Assembly (NCBI GenBank): GCA_023395615.1
Contig: JAEWYP010000046.1
Coordinates: forward strand, 1-26,464
Origin: Bacillota bacterium
GTDB lineage: Bacteria; Bacillota; Clostridia; Christensenellales; Aristaeellaceae
Direction: 5' to 3'
DNA: 26,464 nucleotides
The position numbers and the translations under genes were made by a program. Under the pieces are notes generated by a model. That model made no database searches, was not told the origin of the DNA, and saw only the letters and a program-made list of their open reading frames with translations. Position 1 is the first letter of the stretch. Each line of letters begins with the position of its first letter. Positions 1-6,612 of the stretch are shown here, one piece after another.

Positions 1-98
1 TAAATTGCTTCTCAAGCATCGGCAGGGGAAACGTGGTACGCTATGTCCGTACCCGGGAAGGGGAACAAACTTCGACCGATATGAGGAGGAACCCAGTC

Positions 99-392
99 AT
101 GGAACATACGCAACACCGCGACGGAAACATCTTCAGCTTTTTGTATCGCACTCGTTTCAGAGCCAGCAAGAATGGGGTGACGGTGGTCAACCTCTCCCTT
201 CTGTTCTCTGTAATTGCCCTGCTGTGTGCCCCCTGGCTGGTGATCCTCGGTTTGCTGGCCGCACTGATGATGGGTTATCGTTTCGCGGTGGATCGCGACG
301 GGCTGGCCTTTGAGCAGAACTTCGACGATGTTGTGCGCAATGCGGCTAACAACGTGAAGTCCGCGGTAGACAGTGTAACCGAAAAAAAGTAA
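99..392 (+). CDS. small DUF4342-like membrane protein (copy A)
   Basis: Predicted 97-residue protein of unknown function. I chose the ATG at 99 because GAGGAGGA (83-90) lies at the right distance; a longer in-frame reading from GTG 33 has no such site. Residues about 8-18 carry an IFSFLYRTR motif. A hydrophobic stretch (about 29-55) contains the APWLVILG core and is followed by a charged, probably amphipathic C-terminal helix. The pattern 'valine-rich strand, APWL, hydrophobic segment, GYRF' resembles the DUF4342 family, known as small proteins with one or two membrane segments; this is recognition by eye, not a search result. The next gene is clearly a paralogue sharing the same block order, so the pair arose by tandem duplication and is probably co-transcribed. 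Function, partner and localisation beyond 'membrane' cannot be stated. Confidence 0.75.
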   Translation: MEHTQHRDGNIFSFLYRTRFRASKNGVTVVNLSLLFSVIALLCAPWLVILGLLAALMMGYRFAVDRDGLAFEQNFDDVVRNAANNVKSAVDSVTEKK

Positions 393-433
393 GGAATCCC
401 CTGAACATTCGATCATTGAGGAGGAACATCATT

Positions 434-796
434 ATGGAAAACAATACGAATCGCAACGAGAACAAAACGGGCCTGTTCAGCTTCCTGTATCGCACGCGCA
501 TCCTGATTACCAAGGACAACGTAACCATCGTGAACCTGTCGATCCTGTTCAGTCTGATTGCGTTGCTGGTGGCGCCCTGGCTGGTCGTCGTGGGCGCGAT
601 CGTCGCGCTGGCGCTGGGCTATCGCTTCTCCATTGACAAGAATGCCGAGGGTTTCGCCCGCGACTTCGAGCATATGGTGAAGGACGCGGCCAGCAGCATG
701 AAGAATGCCGTGGAGAACGTTACGAAGAAGACCGAAAGCGGCAATACGGAAGAACACCACGATGAACACGACAACAACGACGGCGCCGCGGAATAA
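434..796 (+). CDS. small DUF4342-like membrane protein (copy B)
   Basis: Predicted 120-residue paralogue of the preceding gene. The start at 434 is set by the GAGGAGG site around 417-423. It shares FSFLYRTR near the N-terminus, the VTIVNLSILFSLIALL strand, the APWLVVVGAIVALALGYRF membrane stretch and a C-terminal helix with KNAVENVTKK, matching KSAVDSVTEKK in copy A. It differs in an added tail (about residues 98-120) very rich in His, Glu, Asp and Asn, which could bind metal or be a disordered acidic extension; this is inference from composition only. The 41-nt gap between the copies has no terminator, so they are likely one transcript ending at the hairpin at 806-841. DUF4342 assignment is by resemblance; function unknown. 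Confidence 0.78.
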   Translation: MENNTNRNENKTGLFSFLYRTRILITKDNVTIVNLSILFSLIALLVAPWLVVVGAIVALALGYRFSIDKNAEGFARDFEHMVKDAASSMKNAVENVTKKTESGNTEEHHDEHDNNDGAAE

Positions 797-805
797 GCGA
801 TACCG

Positions 806-841
806 TAAAACCGCCCGGAAGCTTGCTTCCGGGCGGTTTAT
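806..841. terminator. bidirectional rho-independent terminator
   Basis: A near-perfect inverted repeat, with AAACCGCCCGGAAGC pairing to GCTTCCGGGCGGTTT across a two-base centre. A-rich flank lies on one side and T-rich flank on the other. It sits between the convergent DUF4342-like pair (+) and the GNAT gene (-), so it can end both transcripts. Confidence 0.88.
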
Positions 842-847
842 GCTGCT

Positions 848-1264
848 TTATAATTCGCGATTCCGGTAACACAGGTCCGGGCGTTCCACGAAACCCTGCT
901 TTTCCCAGAACGCGTTGCCGCCGGTATTGCTCTGCATGGCCAACAAAGCCGCCTTGCCAATGCCTTCCCGTTGAAGCGCGCCTGTAACGTGCGCGATAAG
1001 CGCTGAGCCGACGCCGCGCCCGCGGGCGAAATCGGCAACCGCCGCGTGATAAATAAAACCCCGCCGGCCGTCATGCCCTGCCAGTACGGTACCGATCAGC
1101 CGACCTTTCTCCTCCGCCACAAAACAGGTGGAGGGATTACGCGCCAGATAACGCGCAATGCTGTCACGCGTATCGTCACGGTCGCTGATTCCGATGCCAG
1201 CCGTGTTTTTCCACAACGTAATCGCAGCGTCGTAATCGTTAAGCGTCATCAGGCGAATCTGCAT
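848..1264 (-). CDS. GNAT-family N-acetyltransferase, YpeA-like
   Basis: Predicted 138-residue single-domain acetyltransferase, the usual GNAT length, expected to move an acetyl group from acetyl-CoA to an amine in the cytoplasm. The acetyl-CoA binding signature RGRGVGSALI (81-90) follows the beta-4 strand (about 70-77, with GFIYHAAV). FVAEEKGRLIGTVLAGHDGRRG (about 48-69, a strand pair) and the C-terminal NAFWEKQGFVERPD region are typical. The order resembles the YpeA subgroup, where GTVMGGYDGHRG is seen. The reverse-strand site AAGGAAG about 8 nt before the ATG supports the start. The gene is 43 nt downstream of the TRIC-like gene on the same strand and probably shares its transcript. Substrate cannot be predicted; small molecules and protein N-termini are both possible. 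Confidence 0.88.
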   Translation of the reverse strand: MQIRLMTLNDYDAAITLWKNTAGIGISDRDDTRDSIARYLARNPSTCFVAEEKGRLIGTVLAGHDGRRGFIYHAAVADFARGRGVGSALIAHVTGALQREGIGKAALLAMQSNTGGNAFWEKQGFVERPDLCYRNREL

Positions 1265-1307
1265 AGAGTCGTCTTCCTTTCATCGGAGCAATCATTATAT
1301 CCATCAA

Positions 1308-1961
1308 TCAGCTGCGGGGCGGCGTGCGCGATATACGCGGAAAATTCCATCGGAAATGGGATGCCAGCCCGCGAATGGTTACGGTAACGGCGGTGGAAAC
1401 CAGCGTGGCGGGTATGAACGGCAGATATCCGCGCACCAGCAGGTAAACGCCCGCGCCGATCAGCGCGGCGACGGCATAGATATGCTTTACCAGAACGCTG
1501 GGCATCTCCCCGGCCATTACATCCCGCAGGATACCCCCGCCCGTGCCGGTCAGCAGAGCGACAAAAAGCAGTGTAAACAGGGAGGCGTCCGGATAAGCGC
1601 GCATGGCGGTGTCCACGCCGCTTACGGTAAACACTCCCAGACCGACGGCATCTGTATAGAGCAGTACCAGTTTGGATAAACGCTTTGTTTTTTCGGAGGG
1701 CTCCCTGCGGTAAAAATACAGGATGCAGAAAAAAAGAGTGCTGGATGCGATGGCGATGAGGGCGAAAGTGGGATCGCGCAACATCTGCGGCGGTAAAATC
1801 CCCAGCACTACATCGCGCAGGCACCCGCCGCCCACAGCTGTTGCCAGCCCAAGAATATTCACGCCAAACAAATCCATTCCTTTGCGAATGGCGATCATTG
1901 CGCCGGAAACCGCAAAGGCGACAACGCCGATACATTCCACAGGTAAAAATGGGTCGATCAT
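1308..1961 (-). CDS. trimeric intracellular cation (TRIC) family / UPF0126 membrane protein
   Basis: Predicted 217-residue polytopic membrane protein, the normal size for bacterial TRIC-like (UPF0126; YicG/YvgT) proteins. The two internal repeats are visible: each half has three hydrophobic segments and a GGGxxRD motif (GGGCLRD at 44-50 and GGGILRD at 141-147), the glycine hinge plus Arg-Asp typical of the family. Prokaryotic homologues form trimeric potassium-permeable channels; a cation-channel role here is inferred from family. The tail (about 200-217) is basic. The start at 1961 has GAAGGGAG just upstream on the reverse strand, and an extended -10 promoter lies about 35 nt before it. It is the first gene of a probable two-gene unit with the GNAT acetyltransferase. 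Confidence 0.9.
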   Translation of the reverse strand: MIDPFLPVECIGVVAFAVSGAMIAIRKGMDLFGVNILGLATAVGGGCLRDVVLGILPPQMLRDPTFALIAIASSTLFFCILYFYRREPSEKTKRLSKLVLLYTDAVGLGVFTVSGVDTAMRAYPDASLFTLLFVALLTGTGGGILRDVMAGEMPSVLVKHIYAVAALIGAGVYLLVRGYLPFIPATLVSTAVTVTIRGLASHFRWNFPRISRTPPRS

Positions 1962-1997
1962 AGCGTTCTCCCTTCGGGTCGCTCAGGAATCGATGGA

Positions 1998-2026
1998 ATC
2001 ATACCATTCGGCTGCTTTTCTGGCAA
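1998..2026 (-). promoter_or_regulatory. predicted sigma-70 promoter, TRIC-GNAT unit
   Basis: On the reverse strand a TTGCCA -35 box (2026-2021) is followed after 17 bp by TATGAT (2003-1998), preceded by TG one base away (extended -10). The predicted start near 1990 is about 30 nt before the gene. The rest of the divergent region 1962-2214 holds only this promoter and the marR promoter. Confidence 0.6.
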
Positions 2027-2142
2027 TAGGGATTTTTTCGGTATCACCACGGGAACGCATTTTTCCTGCGCCGTCTGGCAAATTTGGTTTAAAACAGAAG
2101 AAAAGATGAACCGGATGGAAAATATACGACCCGATCATAGGG

Positions 2143-2170
2143 TTGACAATCGCAGTCAAGTCAATATAAT
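2143..2170 (+). promoter_or_regulatory. predicted sigma-70 promoter of the fatty-acid operon
   Basis: TTGACA at 2143-2148 and TATAAT at 2165-2170, both perfect consensus, with a 16-bp spacer. Transcription would start near 2177, inside the palindrome at 2174-2186. It is the only strong promoter seen ahead of the 13-gene operon. Confidence 0.85.
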
Positions 2171-2173
2171 TAG

Positions 2174-2186
2174 TTTGTCTAACAAA
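2174..2186. promoter_or_regulatory. palindromic operator candidate (MarR/FabT-like)
   Basis: TTTGT-CTA-ACAAA is a perfect 5-bp inverted repeat with a 3-bp centre, lying on the predicted transcription start. FabT of streptococci is known to bind AT-rich palindromes of similar size (AGTTTGA-type half-sites) in fab promoters. Placement next to a MarR gene heading a fab operon suggests autoregulated repression. The binding is inference. Confidence 0.55.
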
Positions 2187-2214
2187 GCAGATCGATTAGC
2201 GGGAGGCGTACGCG

Positions 2215-2724
2215 ATGGATGAATTCAGCCAGGAACTAAACCGGCTGCTGGTAAGCACTTACCGGGATGTCGGCAAACTGGAGGAAGGCATGCTCCACTC
2301 CGTGAGCGGTATGGAGGTTTCCATCGGCGAACTGCACCTGCTGGAAGCGATCGGGGAAAACCGGGAGCGCGGTATGCTGGTGTGTGAGCTGGCCCAGCGG
2401 ATGGAACTGACCCCGCCGACTGTGACCGTGGCCATCAACAAACTGATGTACAAGGGATACGTGCAAAAGACCAAATCCACGCTCGATAAACGCAGCGTGA
2501 TCGTGACGCTGACACGCACCGGTAAAAAAATCAACGCCGCCCACCGCTATTTTCACGAGCAGATGGTACGAAACATCGAGAAATTGCTTTCCCCGGAGGA
2601 ACGCGAAGGAATGCTGCGCGGGATGCAATCCCTGAACACGTTCTTTAAAACCGCTTTGGAGGACTTGGAACGCAAGGACGAAGCGAAAAATCCGTCGGCG
2701 GAGGCCGGGGAAGAAAGAGTGTAA
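2215..2724 (+). CDS. MarR-family transcriptional regulator, FabT-like
   Basis: Predicted 169-residue winged-helix regulator. A helical N-terminus (1-50) for dimerisation precedes a helix-turn-helix around residues 58-85 (LAQRMELTPPTVTVAINKL). A wing follows (about 86-105, with DKRSVIVTLTRTGKKI), the DxR-plus-strand signature of MarR. C-terminal helices end in a charged tail longer than FabT of streptococci (about 145 residues). GGGAGGCG at 2200-2207 supports the ATG. It is the first gene of the fab operon, 4 nt before fabH, the position FabT occupies in Streptococcus and many Clostridia, where it represses fatty-acid synthesis with acyl-ACP as co-repressor. I infer the same role. The symbol is left empty because MarR paralogues cannot be told apart by sequence alone. 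Confidence 0.88.
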   Translation: MDEFSQELNRLLVSTYRDVGKLEEGMLHSVSGMEVSIGELHLLEAIGENRERGMLVCELAQRMELTPPTVTVAINKLMYKGYVQKTKSTLDKRSVIVTLTRTGKKINAAHRYFHEQMVRNIEKLLSPEEREGMLRGMQSLNTFFKTALEDLERKDEAKNPSAEAGEERV

Positions 2725-2728
2725 ACGA

Positions 2729-3679
2729 ATGATTATCCGTTCCTTCGGGCACGCATTGCCAAAACGGATCGTAACAAACGATGAGCTCGCCCACTTTTTG
2801 GATACGTCGGACGAGTGGATCCAATCCCATACGGGGATACAAAGCCGTCGGGTGCTGACCGGGGGCGAAACGTTAAGCGCGCTGGGCGCGCAGGCGGCGG
2901 AAATGGCGCTGGAACGCGCGGGGATGACCGCGGCGGATATTGACTATATCCTCTGCTCCACAACGCGCGGGGAGATGTTTTTCCCTTCCACCGCGTGTCT
3001 GGTGCAGCAAAAGATCGGCGCGGGCTGCCCCTGTCTGGATATCAACGCAGGGTGTACCGGTTTTCTGTACGCGCTGGATACGGCGGACGCCTTGCTGGAA
3101 AGCGGTAAAGCAAAACGGTTGCTGATCGTTTGCGCGGAGCAGCTTTCCCGCCTGACGGACTGGACGGATCGCAGCACCTGCGTGCTGTTTGGCGATGCTG
3201 CGGGCGCGGCAATCTGTGAACGGGGTAACGGTGTAAAAGCCGTGCGTCTGACCGCGGAAGGCGATGCCGCGTATCTGCATGGCTGGCCTTCAGGCGGCAA
3301 CAGCCCGTTTGACGACCAGATCCCGACAGAGAAGCCGCTGTATATGAATGGGCAGGAAATATTCAAATTTGCCGTCACTCGCTCTCTACGGGATGTGGAA
3401 GCGGTGATGGACGAATCTGCTCTTACCGCCGACGCGGTAAATTATTTTGTGCTTCACCAGGCAAACCGCCGCATCCTTGACGCTGTGCGCGCGCGCCTGA
3501 AGCAACCGGAAGAGAAGTTCCCCGTGAACATCACCGATCACGGCAACACCTCTTCCGCCTGTATCCCTGTTCTGCTTTCCGAAATGGAAGGAGACGGACG
3601 CCTGAAAAAAGGGCAAACGCTGGTGTTAAGCGCATTCGGCGCGGGATTGACCACAGGGGCAGCGGTGCTGCAATATTGA
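2729..3679 (+). CDS. fabH: beta-ketoacyl-ACP synthase III
   Basis: Predicted 316 residues, close to the 317 of E. coli FabH. It condenses a short acyl-CoA primer with malonyl-ACP to start fatty-acid synthesis. The catalytic triad is intact: Cys109 in DINAGCTGFLYAL, His243 in VLHQANRRI and Asn273 in ITDHGNTSS. DTSDEWIQSHTGIQSRR (about 25-41) is the family's N-terminal signature and the GAGLTTGA end is typical. The phosphopantetheine-side Arg/Trp of DEWI..TGI..R is present. The start is 4 nt after the regulator stop with only a modest ribosome site, suggesting translational coupling. Primer preference (acetyl versus branched) cannot be read off. It is the first enzyme gene of the operon. Confidence 0.96.
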   Translation: MIIRSFGHALPKRIVTNDELAHFLDTSDEWIQSHTGIQSRRVLTGGETLSALGAQAAEMALERAGMTAADIDYILCSTTRGEMFFPSTACLVQQKIGAGCPCLDINAGCTGFLYALDTADALLESGKAKRLLIVCAEQLSRLTDWTDRSTCVLFGDAAGAAICERGNGVKAVRLTAEGDAAYLHGWPSGGNSPFDDQIPTEKPLYMNGQEIFKFAVTRSLRDVEAVMDESALTADAVNYFVLHQANRRILDAVRARLKQPEEKFPVNITDHGNTSSACIPVLLSEMEGDGRLKKGQTLVLSAFGAGLTTGAAVLQY

Positions 3680-3695
3680 ACGGGAGGGTTTTATC

Positions 3696-3920
3696 ATGAC
3701 TACTTTTGAAACGATCGCTAAACTGGTTGCGGAGAGCAAAGACCTGGACGTAAACAGCATCAAACCGGAAATGACTTTTGCCGATCTGGGGCTGGACAGC
3801 CTGGACGTGGCCGAATTGGTGATGAACATGGAAGACGAACTGGGCGTGACGATTGAAATCAGCCCGGCGCTGAAGACCGTGCAGGACGTCGTGGCGCTTG
3901 TGGACGCGCAAAAGAAATGA
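3696..3920 (+). CDS. acpP: acyl carrier protein
   Basis: Predicted 74-residue acidic four-helix protein that carries growing acyl chains on a phosphopantetheine arm. The attachment motif GLDSLD places the arm on Ser35, and the following helix DVAELVMNMEDELGV is the standard recognition helix. GGGAGG at 3682-3687 supports the ATG. Its stop overlaps the fabK start by 4 nt (ATGA). Position between fabH and fabK is the usual one in streptococcal and clostridial fab operons, which distinguishes it from secondary-metabolism carrier proteins. The holo-ACP synthase (acpS) that would modify it is not in the window. Confidence 0.96.
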   Translation: MTTFETIAKLVAESKDLDVNSIKPEMTFADLGLDSLDVAELVMNMEDELGVTIEISPALKTVQDVVALVDAQKK

Positions 3921-4864
3921 TTGCTTCTGTACTGACGGAGGCGTTGGGCCTCCGGTATCCGATTTTTCAGGGCGGCATGGCGTGGGTAAGCGAGGCGAAC
4001 CTCGCCGCGGCGGTTTCCAACGCGGGCGGACTGGGCATCATTTCCGCGATGAACGCCGATAAGGAATACCTGCGCGCCCAGATTCGCAAATGCCGCACGC
4101 TAACGGACAAGCCCTTCGGCGTAAACGTAATGCTGATGTCTCCGCACGTGCTGGAAGTCGCGCATGTATGCGCCGAAGAAAAACCAGCCGTAGTTACGAC
4201 CGGCGCGGGACTGCCCGGCCCGTACATGAAGGACTGGGTAGCTGCCGGGATCAAAGTGATTCCTGTCGTGCCCTCCACCGCCATGGCAAAGCTGGTGGAA
4301 CGGATGGGCGCGTTCGCGGTGATCGCCGAGGGTGGCGAAAGCGGCGGGCACGTGGGCGATCTGTCCACAATCACGCTGGTGCCGCAGGTAGTCGATGCCG
4401 TAAAAATCCCCGTGATCGCGGCAGGCGGTATCGCGGATGGCCGCGGGGTAGCGGCGGCGCTGATGCTGGGCGCGGTAGGCGTACAGTGCGGCACCGTGTT
4501 CCTGTGCGCGGAAGAATGCACCGTCCATGAAAACTACAAGGCCAGGGTGATCGCGGCCAAGGACATCGACACGGTGGTAACCGGCAAACGGCTGGGCCAT
4601 GCGGTGCGCAGTTTGAAAACTCCTTTTACGAGGCAGTATCTGGAGAAAGAATACGATCCCGCCACTTCCGGCGAAGAACTGGAAACGTTGGGCGTGGGCG
4701 CGTTGCGCAAAGCGGCGGTGAACGGGGATACGGACTGCGGCTGTTTCCTCGCGGGGCAGGCGGCAGCCATGGTGCATGCCGTACGGCCGGCGGAAACCAT
4801 CATCCGGGAAATGTTCTCGCAGGCAGAACCCTTGTTGAAAGGGGCCCCCAAATGGGTAAAATAG
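3917..4864 (+). CDS. fabK: enoyl-ACP reductase II (FMN-dependent)
   Basis: Predicted 315-residue TIM-barrel flavoprotein of the nitronate monooxygenase superfamily, the length of streptococcal FabK. It reduces trans-2-enoyl-ACP with NAD(P)H in the last step of each elongation cycle. YPIFQGGMAWVSEANLAAAVSNAGGLG (about 14-40) is the flavin-site N-terminus. EGGESGGHVG (138-147) holds His145, matching the His of S. pneumoniae FabK. IPVIAAGGIADGRG and the phosphate-binding GAVGVQCGTVF follow. The context inside a fab operon makes FabK far more likely than a true nitronate monooxygenase. Since no fabI is present here, this may be the main enoyl reductase; FabK enzymes are known to be insensitive to triclosan. 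It overlaps acpP by 4 nt and fabD by 13 nt. Confidence 0.95.
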   Translation: MIASVLTEALGLRYPIFQGGMAWVSEANLAAAVSNAGGLGIISAMNADKEYLRAQIRKCRTLTDKPFGVNVMLMSPHVLEVAHVCAEEKPAVVTTGAGLPGPYMKDWVAAGIKVIPVVPSTAMAKLVERMGAFAVIAEGGESGGHVGDLSTITLVPQVVDAVKIPVIAAGGIADGRGVAAALMLGAVGVQCGTVFLCAEECTVHENYKARVIAAKDIDTVVTGKRLGHAVRSLKTPFTRQYLEKEYDPATSGEELETLGVGALRKAAVNGDTDCGCFLAGQAAAMVHAVRPAETIIREMFSQAEPLLKGAPKWVK

Positions 4865-5778
4865 CATTCGTTTTCGCAGGGCAGGGCGCGCAGTATGCGG
4901 GCATGGGCCGTGAACTGTACGAAACCTCCCCGGCGGCGAAAAGGATTTTTGATCTGGCGGAAAAAATCCGCCCCGGAACGCTTGATACCTGCTTTAGCGG
5001 CACAAAGGAAGCGCTTTCCCGAACGGAAAACACGCAACCCTGCCTGATGGCGGTGGATTCGGCCTGCGCGGCGGCGCTGACCGAGGCGGGCGTGAAGGCG
5101 GAAGGGTTGGCGGGTTTTTCGCTTGGTGAGATCGCGGCACTGCCCTTTTCCGGGCTGCTGGATTTTGAGCAGGCTTTTACGCTGGTGAACGAACGTGCGC
5201 GCCTGATGCAGCGCTGTGCCGAACAAATTGAAAGCGGCATGGTCGCCGTGCTGAAGCTGAACGATGAAACGGTAGAGGCGCTGTGCGCGGCGCAGGGGGC
5301 GTATCCGGTGAATTACAACTGCCCCGGGCAGGTGGTGTGCGCGCTGCAAACCGAGAAAATCCCCGCTTTTACCGAAGCGGTGAAAGCGGCGGGCGGTCGC
5401 GCACTGCCGCTGGCGGTTAACGGTGGGTTCCACAGCCCCTTTATGAAAGAAGCGGCACAGGGTCTGCGCGTGTACGCGGAAACGCTTGCGTTTGAGCAGC
5501 CAAAACTGCCGCTGTATGCCGACTCAACCTGTGCGCCGTATACGGCGGAAACCGCCGCGGAGCTCTTGGGCCGTCAGGTGGAAAGCCCCGTTCGCTGGAC
5601 AGAACTGATCCGCGTTATGCAGGCGGACGGCTTTACGGATTTTATCGAAGTGGGCGCTGGGCATACACTGAGCGGTCTGATCGAAAAGATCGGCGGCGCG
5701 GTGCATATTGGTCGCGTGGAAGACGCAGCGACGCTGGCGGAAACAACGGCATACTATAAGGAGGGCCTCCGATGCTAA
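4852..5778 (+). CDS. fabD: malonyl-CoA:ACP transacylase
   Basis: Predicted 308 residues, the family's usual length. It transfers malonyl from CoA to AcpP. FVFAGQGAQYAGMG (7-20) is the oxyanion-site N-terminus. Catalytic Ser90 sits in GFSLGE, and Arg117 in NERARLMQ would bind the malonyl carboxylate. His194 in NGGFHSPFM is the catalytic partner, and VGAGHTLSGL (about 265-274) is the C-terminal signature. The usual GHSxGE is GFSLGE here, so the His before the nucleophile is replaced, a change also known in Firmicutes FabDs (GLSLGE). AAAGGGG (4838-4844) supports the start at 4852, inside the end of fabK, so the two are coupled. Confidence 0.95.
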   Translation: MGKIAFVFAGQGAQYAGMGRELYETSPAAKRIFDLAEKIRPGTLDTCFSGTKEALSRTENTQPCLMAVDSACAAALTEAGVKAEGLAGFSLGEIAALPFSGLLDFEQAFTLVNERARLMQRCAEQIESGMVAVLKLNDETVEALCAAQGAYPVNYNCPGQVVCALQTEKIPAFTEAVKAAGGRALPLAVNGGFHSPFMKEAAQGLRVYAETLAFEQPKLPLYADSTCAPYTAETAAELLGRQVESPVRWTELIRVMQADGFTDFIEVGAGHTLSGLIEKIGGAVHIGRVEDAATLAETTAYYKEGLRC

Positions 5779-6512
5779 ACGGAAAAACGGCGCTCGTCAC
5801 CGGCGGAAGCCGCGGCATCGGGCGCGCCATATGCCTTGAATTGGGCAAAAAGGGTGCGGCGGTGGCGTTCGCCTATGCCGGGAACGAAGAGAAGGCGCAG
5901 GAAACCCTCACGATGCTTTGTGAGCTGGGGGTCACGGCTCGTGCGTACCGCTGCGACGTGGCGGATTTCGCCGCGACGGAACAGATGGTGAAAGACGTTA
6001 CCGCCGACTTTGGCGGGATTGACCTGCTGATCAACAACGCGGGCATCACCCGTGATAAACTGGTGATGCGCATGAGCGAAGCGGAATTTGACGACGTGAT
6101 CTCCGTGAACCTGAAAGGCGCTTTTAACCTGATCCGCCACACCAGCGCCGGTTTCCTTCGCAAACGCGCGGGGCGGATTGTGAATATCACGTCCGACGCG
6201 GGCCTGATGGGCAATCCCGGCCAGGCGAATTACGCCGCGGCGAAAGCCGGACTGGTTGGGCTGACTAAAACCATCGCCAAGGAGCTGGGCTCCCGCGGCA
6301 TCACCTGTAACGCCGTGGCGCCGGGCTTTATCCGCACGGATATGACTGCCGCGCTGAACGCGCAGATACTGGAAAGCGCACAGCAGTTTATCCCGCTAAA
6401 GCGCCTGGGAGAACCCGAGGACGTGGCGAAAACCGTAGCTTTTCTCTGCTCGGATGACGCCGCTTATATCACCGGCCAGGTGATCCCCGTAGACGGCGGT
6501 CTGCGCATGTGA
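5772..6512 (+). CDS. fabG: 3-oxoacyl-ACP reductase
   Basis: Predicted 246-residue classical short-chain dehydrogenase, the typical FabG length, reducing 3-ketoacyl-ACP with NADPH. TGGSRGIG (10-17) binds the cofactor and NNAG (88-91) is conserved. The catalytic residues are Asn113 (SVNLKG), Ser141, Tyr154 and Lys158 (ANYAAAK). The NPGQANYAAAKAG block and EPEDVAKTVAFLCSDDAAYITGQ near the end (about 216-238) separate FabG from other short-chain dehydrogenases. It overlaps fabD by 7 nt; AAGGAGGG just before 5772 supports the ATG. A 100-nt gap with a promoter-like element separates it from fabF. Confidence 0.95.
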   Translation: MLNGKTALVTGGSRGIGRAICLELGKKGAAVAFAYAGNEEKAQETLTMLCELGVTARAYRCDVADFAATEQMVKDVTADFGGIDLLINNAGITRDKLVMRMSEAEFDDVISVNLKGAFNLIRHTSAGFLRKRAGRIVNITSDAGLMGNPGQANYAAAKAGLVGLTKTIAKELGSRGITCNAVAPGFIRTDMTAALNAQILESAQQFIPLKRLGEPEDVAKTVAFLCSDDAAYITGQVIPVDGGLRM

Positions 6513-6520
6513 TGCGAATG

Positions 6521-6529
6521 TGATATAAT
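6521..6529 (+). promoter_or_regulatory. candidate internal promoter before fabF (extended -10)
   Basis: TGATATAAT is a perfect TGnTATAAT extended -10 box in the only wide gap (100 nt) of the operon. No good -35 box is seen at 16-18 bp upstream. A hairpin (CCGTCGCG 6533-6540 with CGCGGTGG 6547-6554, two G-U pairs) lies at the would-be 5' end. It could give fabF and the acc genes a second transcript. Confidence 0.4.
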
Positions 6530-6612
6530 AAACCGTCGCGTTGAAACGCGGTGGAGAATTTCATGTATTTTATACGCACTCATCAGGTTCGCACACAGGG
6601 AGGATTGGTTGG

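Noticed and set aside
35..53. GGTACG/CGTACC inverted repeat near the left edge
   Set aside because: Six-bp stem only, no T-run, and the context upstream is cut off, so it cannot be assigned.
1723..2109. + strand frame opposite the TRIC-like gene
   Set aside because: Antisense shadow of a gene with two GGGxxRD motifs; it also covers that gene's promoter.
3917..4864. Nitronate monooxygenase as the product instead of FabK
   Set aside because: Same superfamily, but the overlap with acpP and fabD and the His145 motif favour enoyl-ACP reductase II.
4100..5433. Long - strand frames opposite fabK and fabD
   Set aside because: They mirror strongly supported genes, lack ribosome sites and show no domain.
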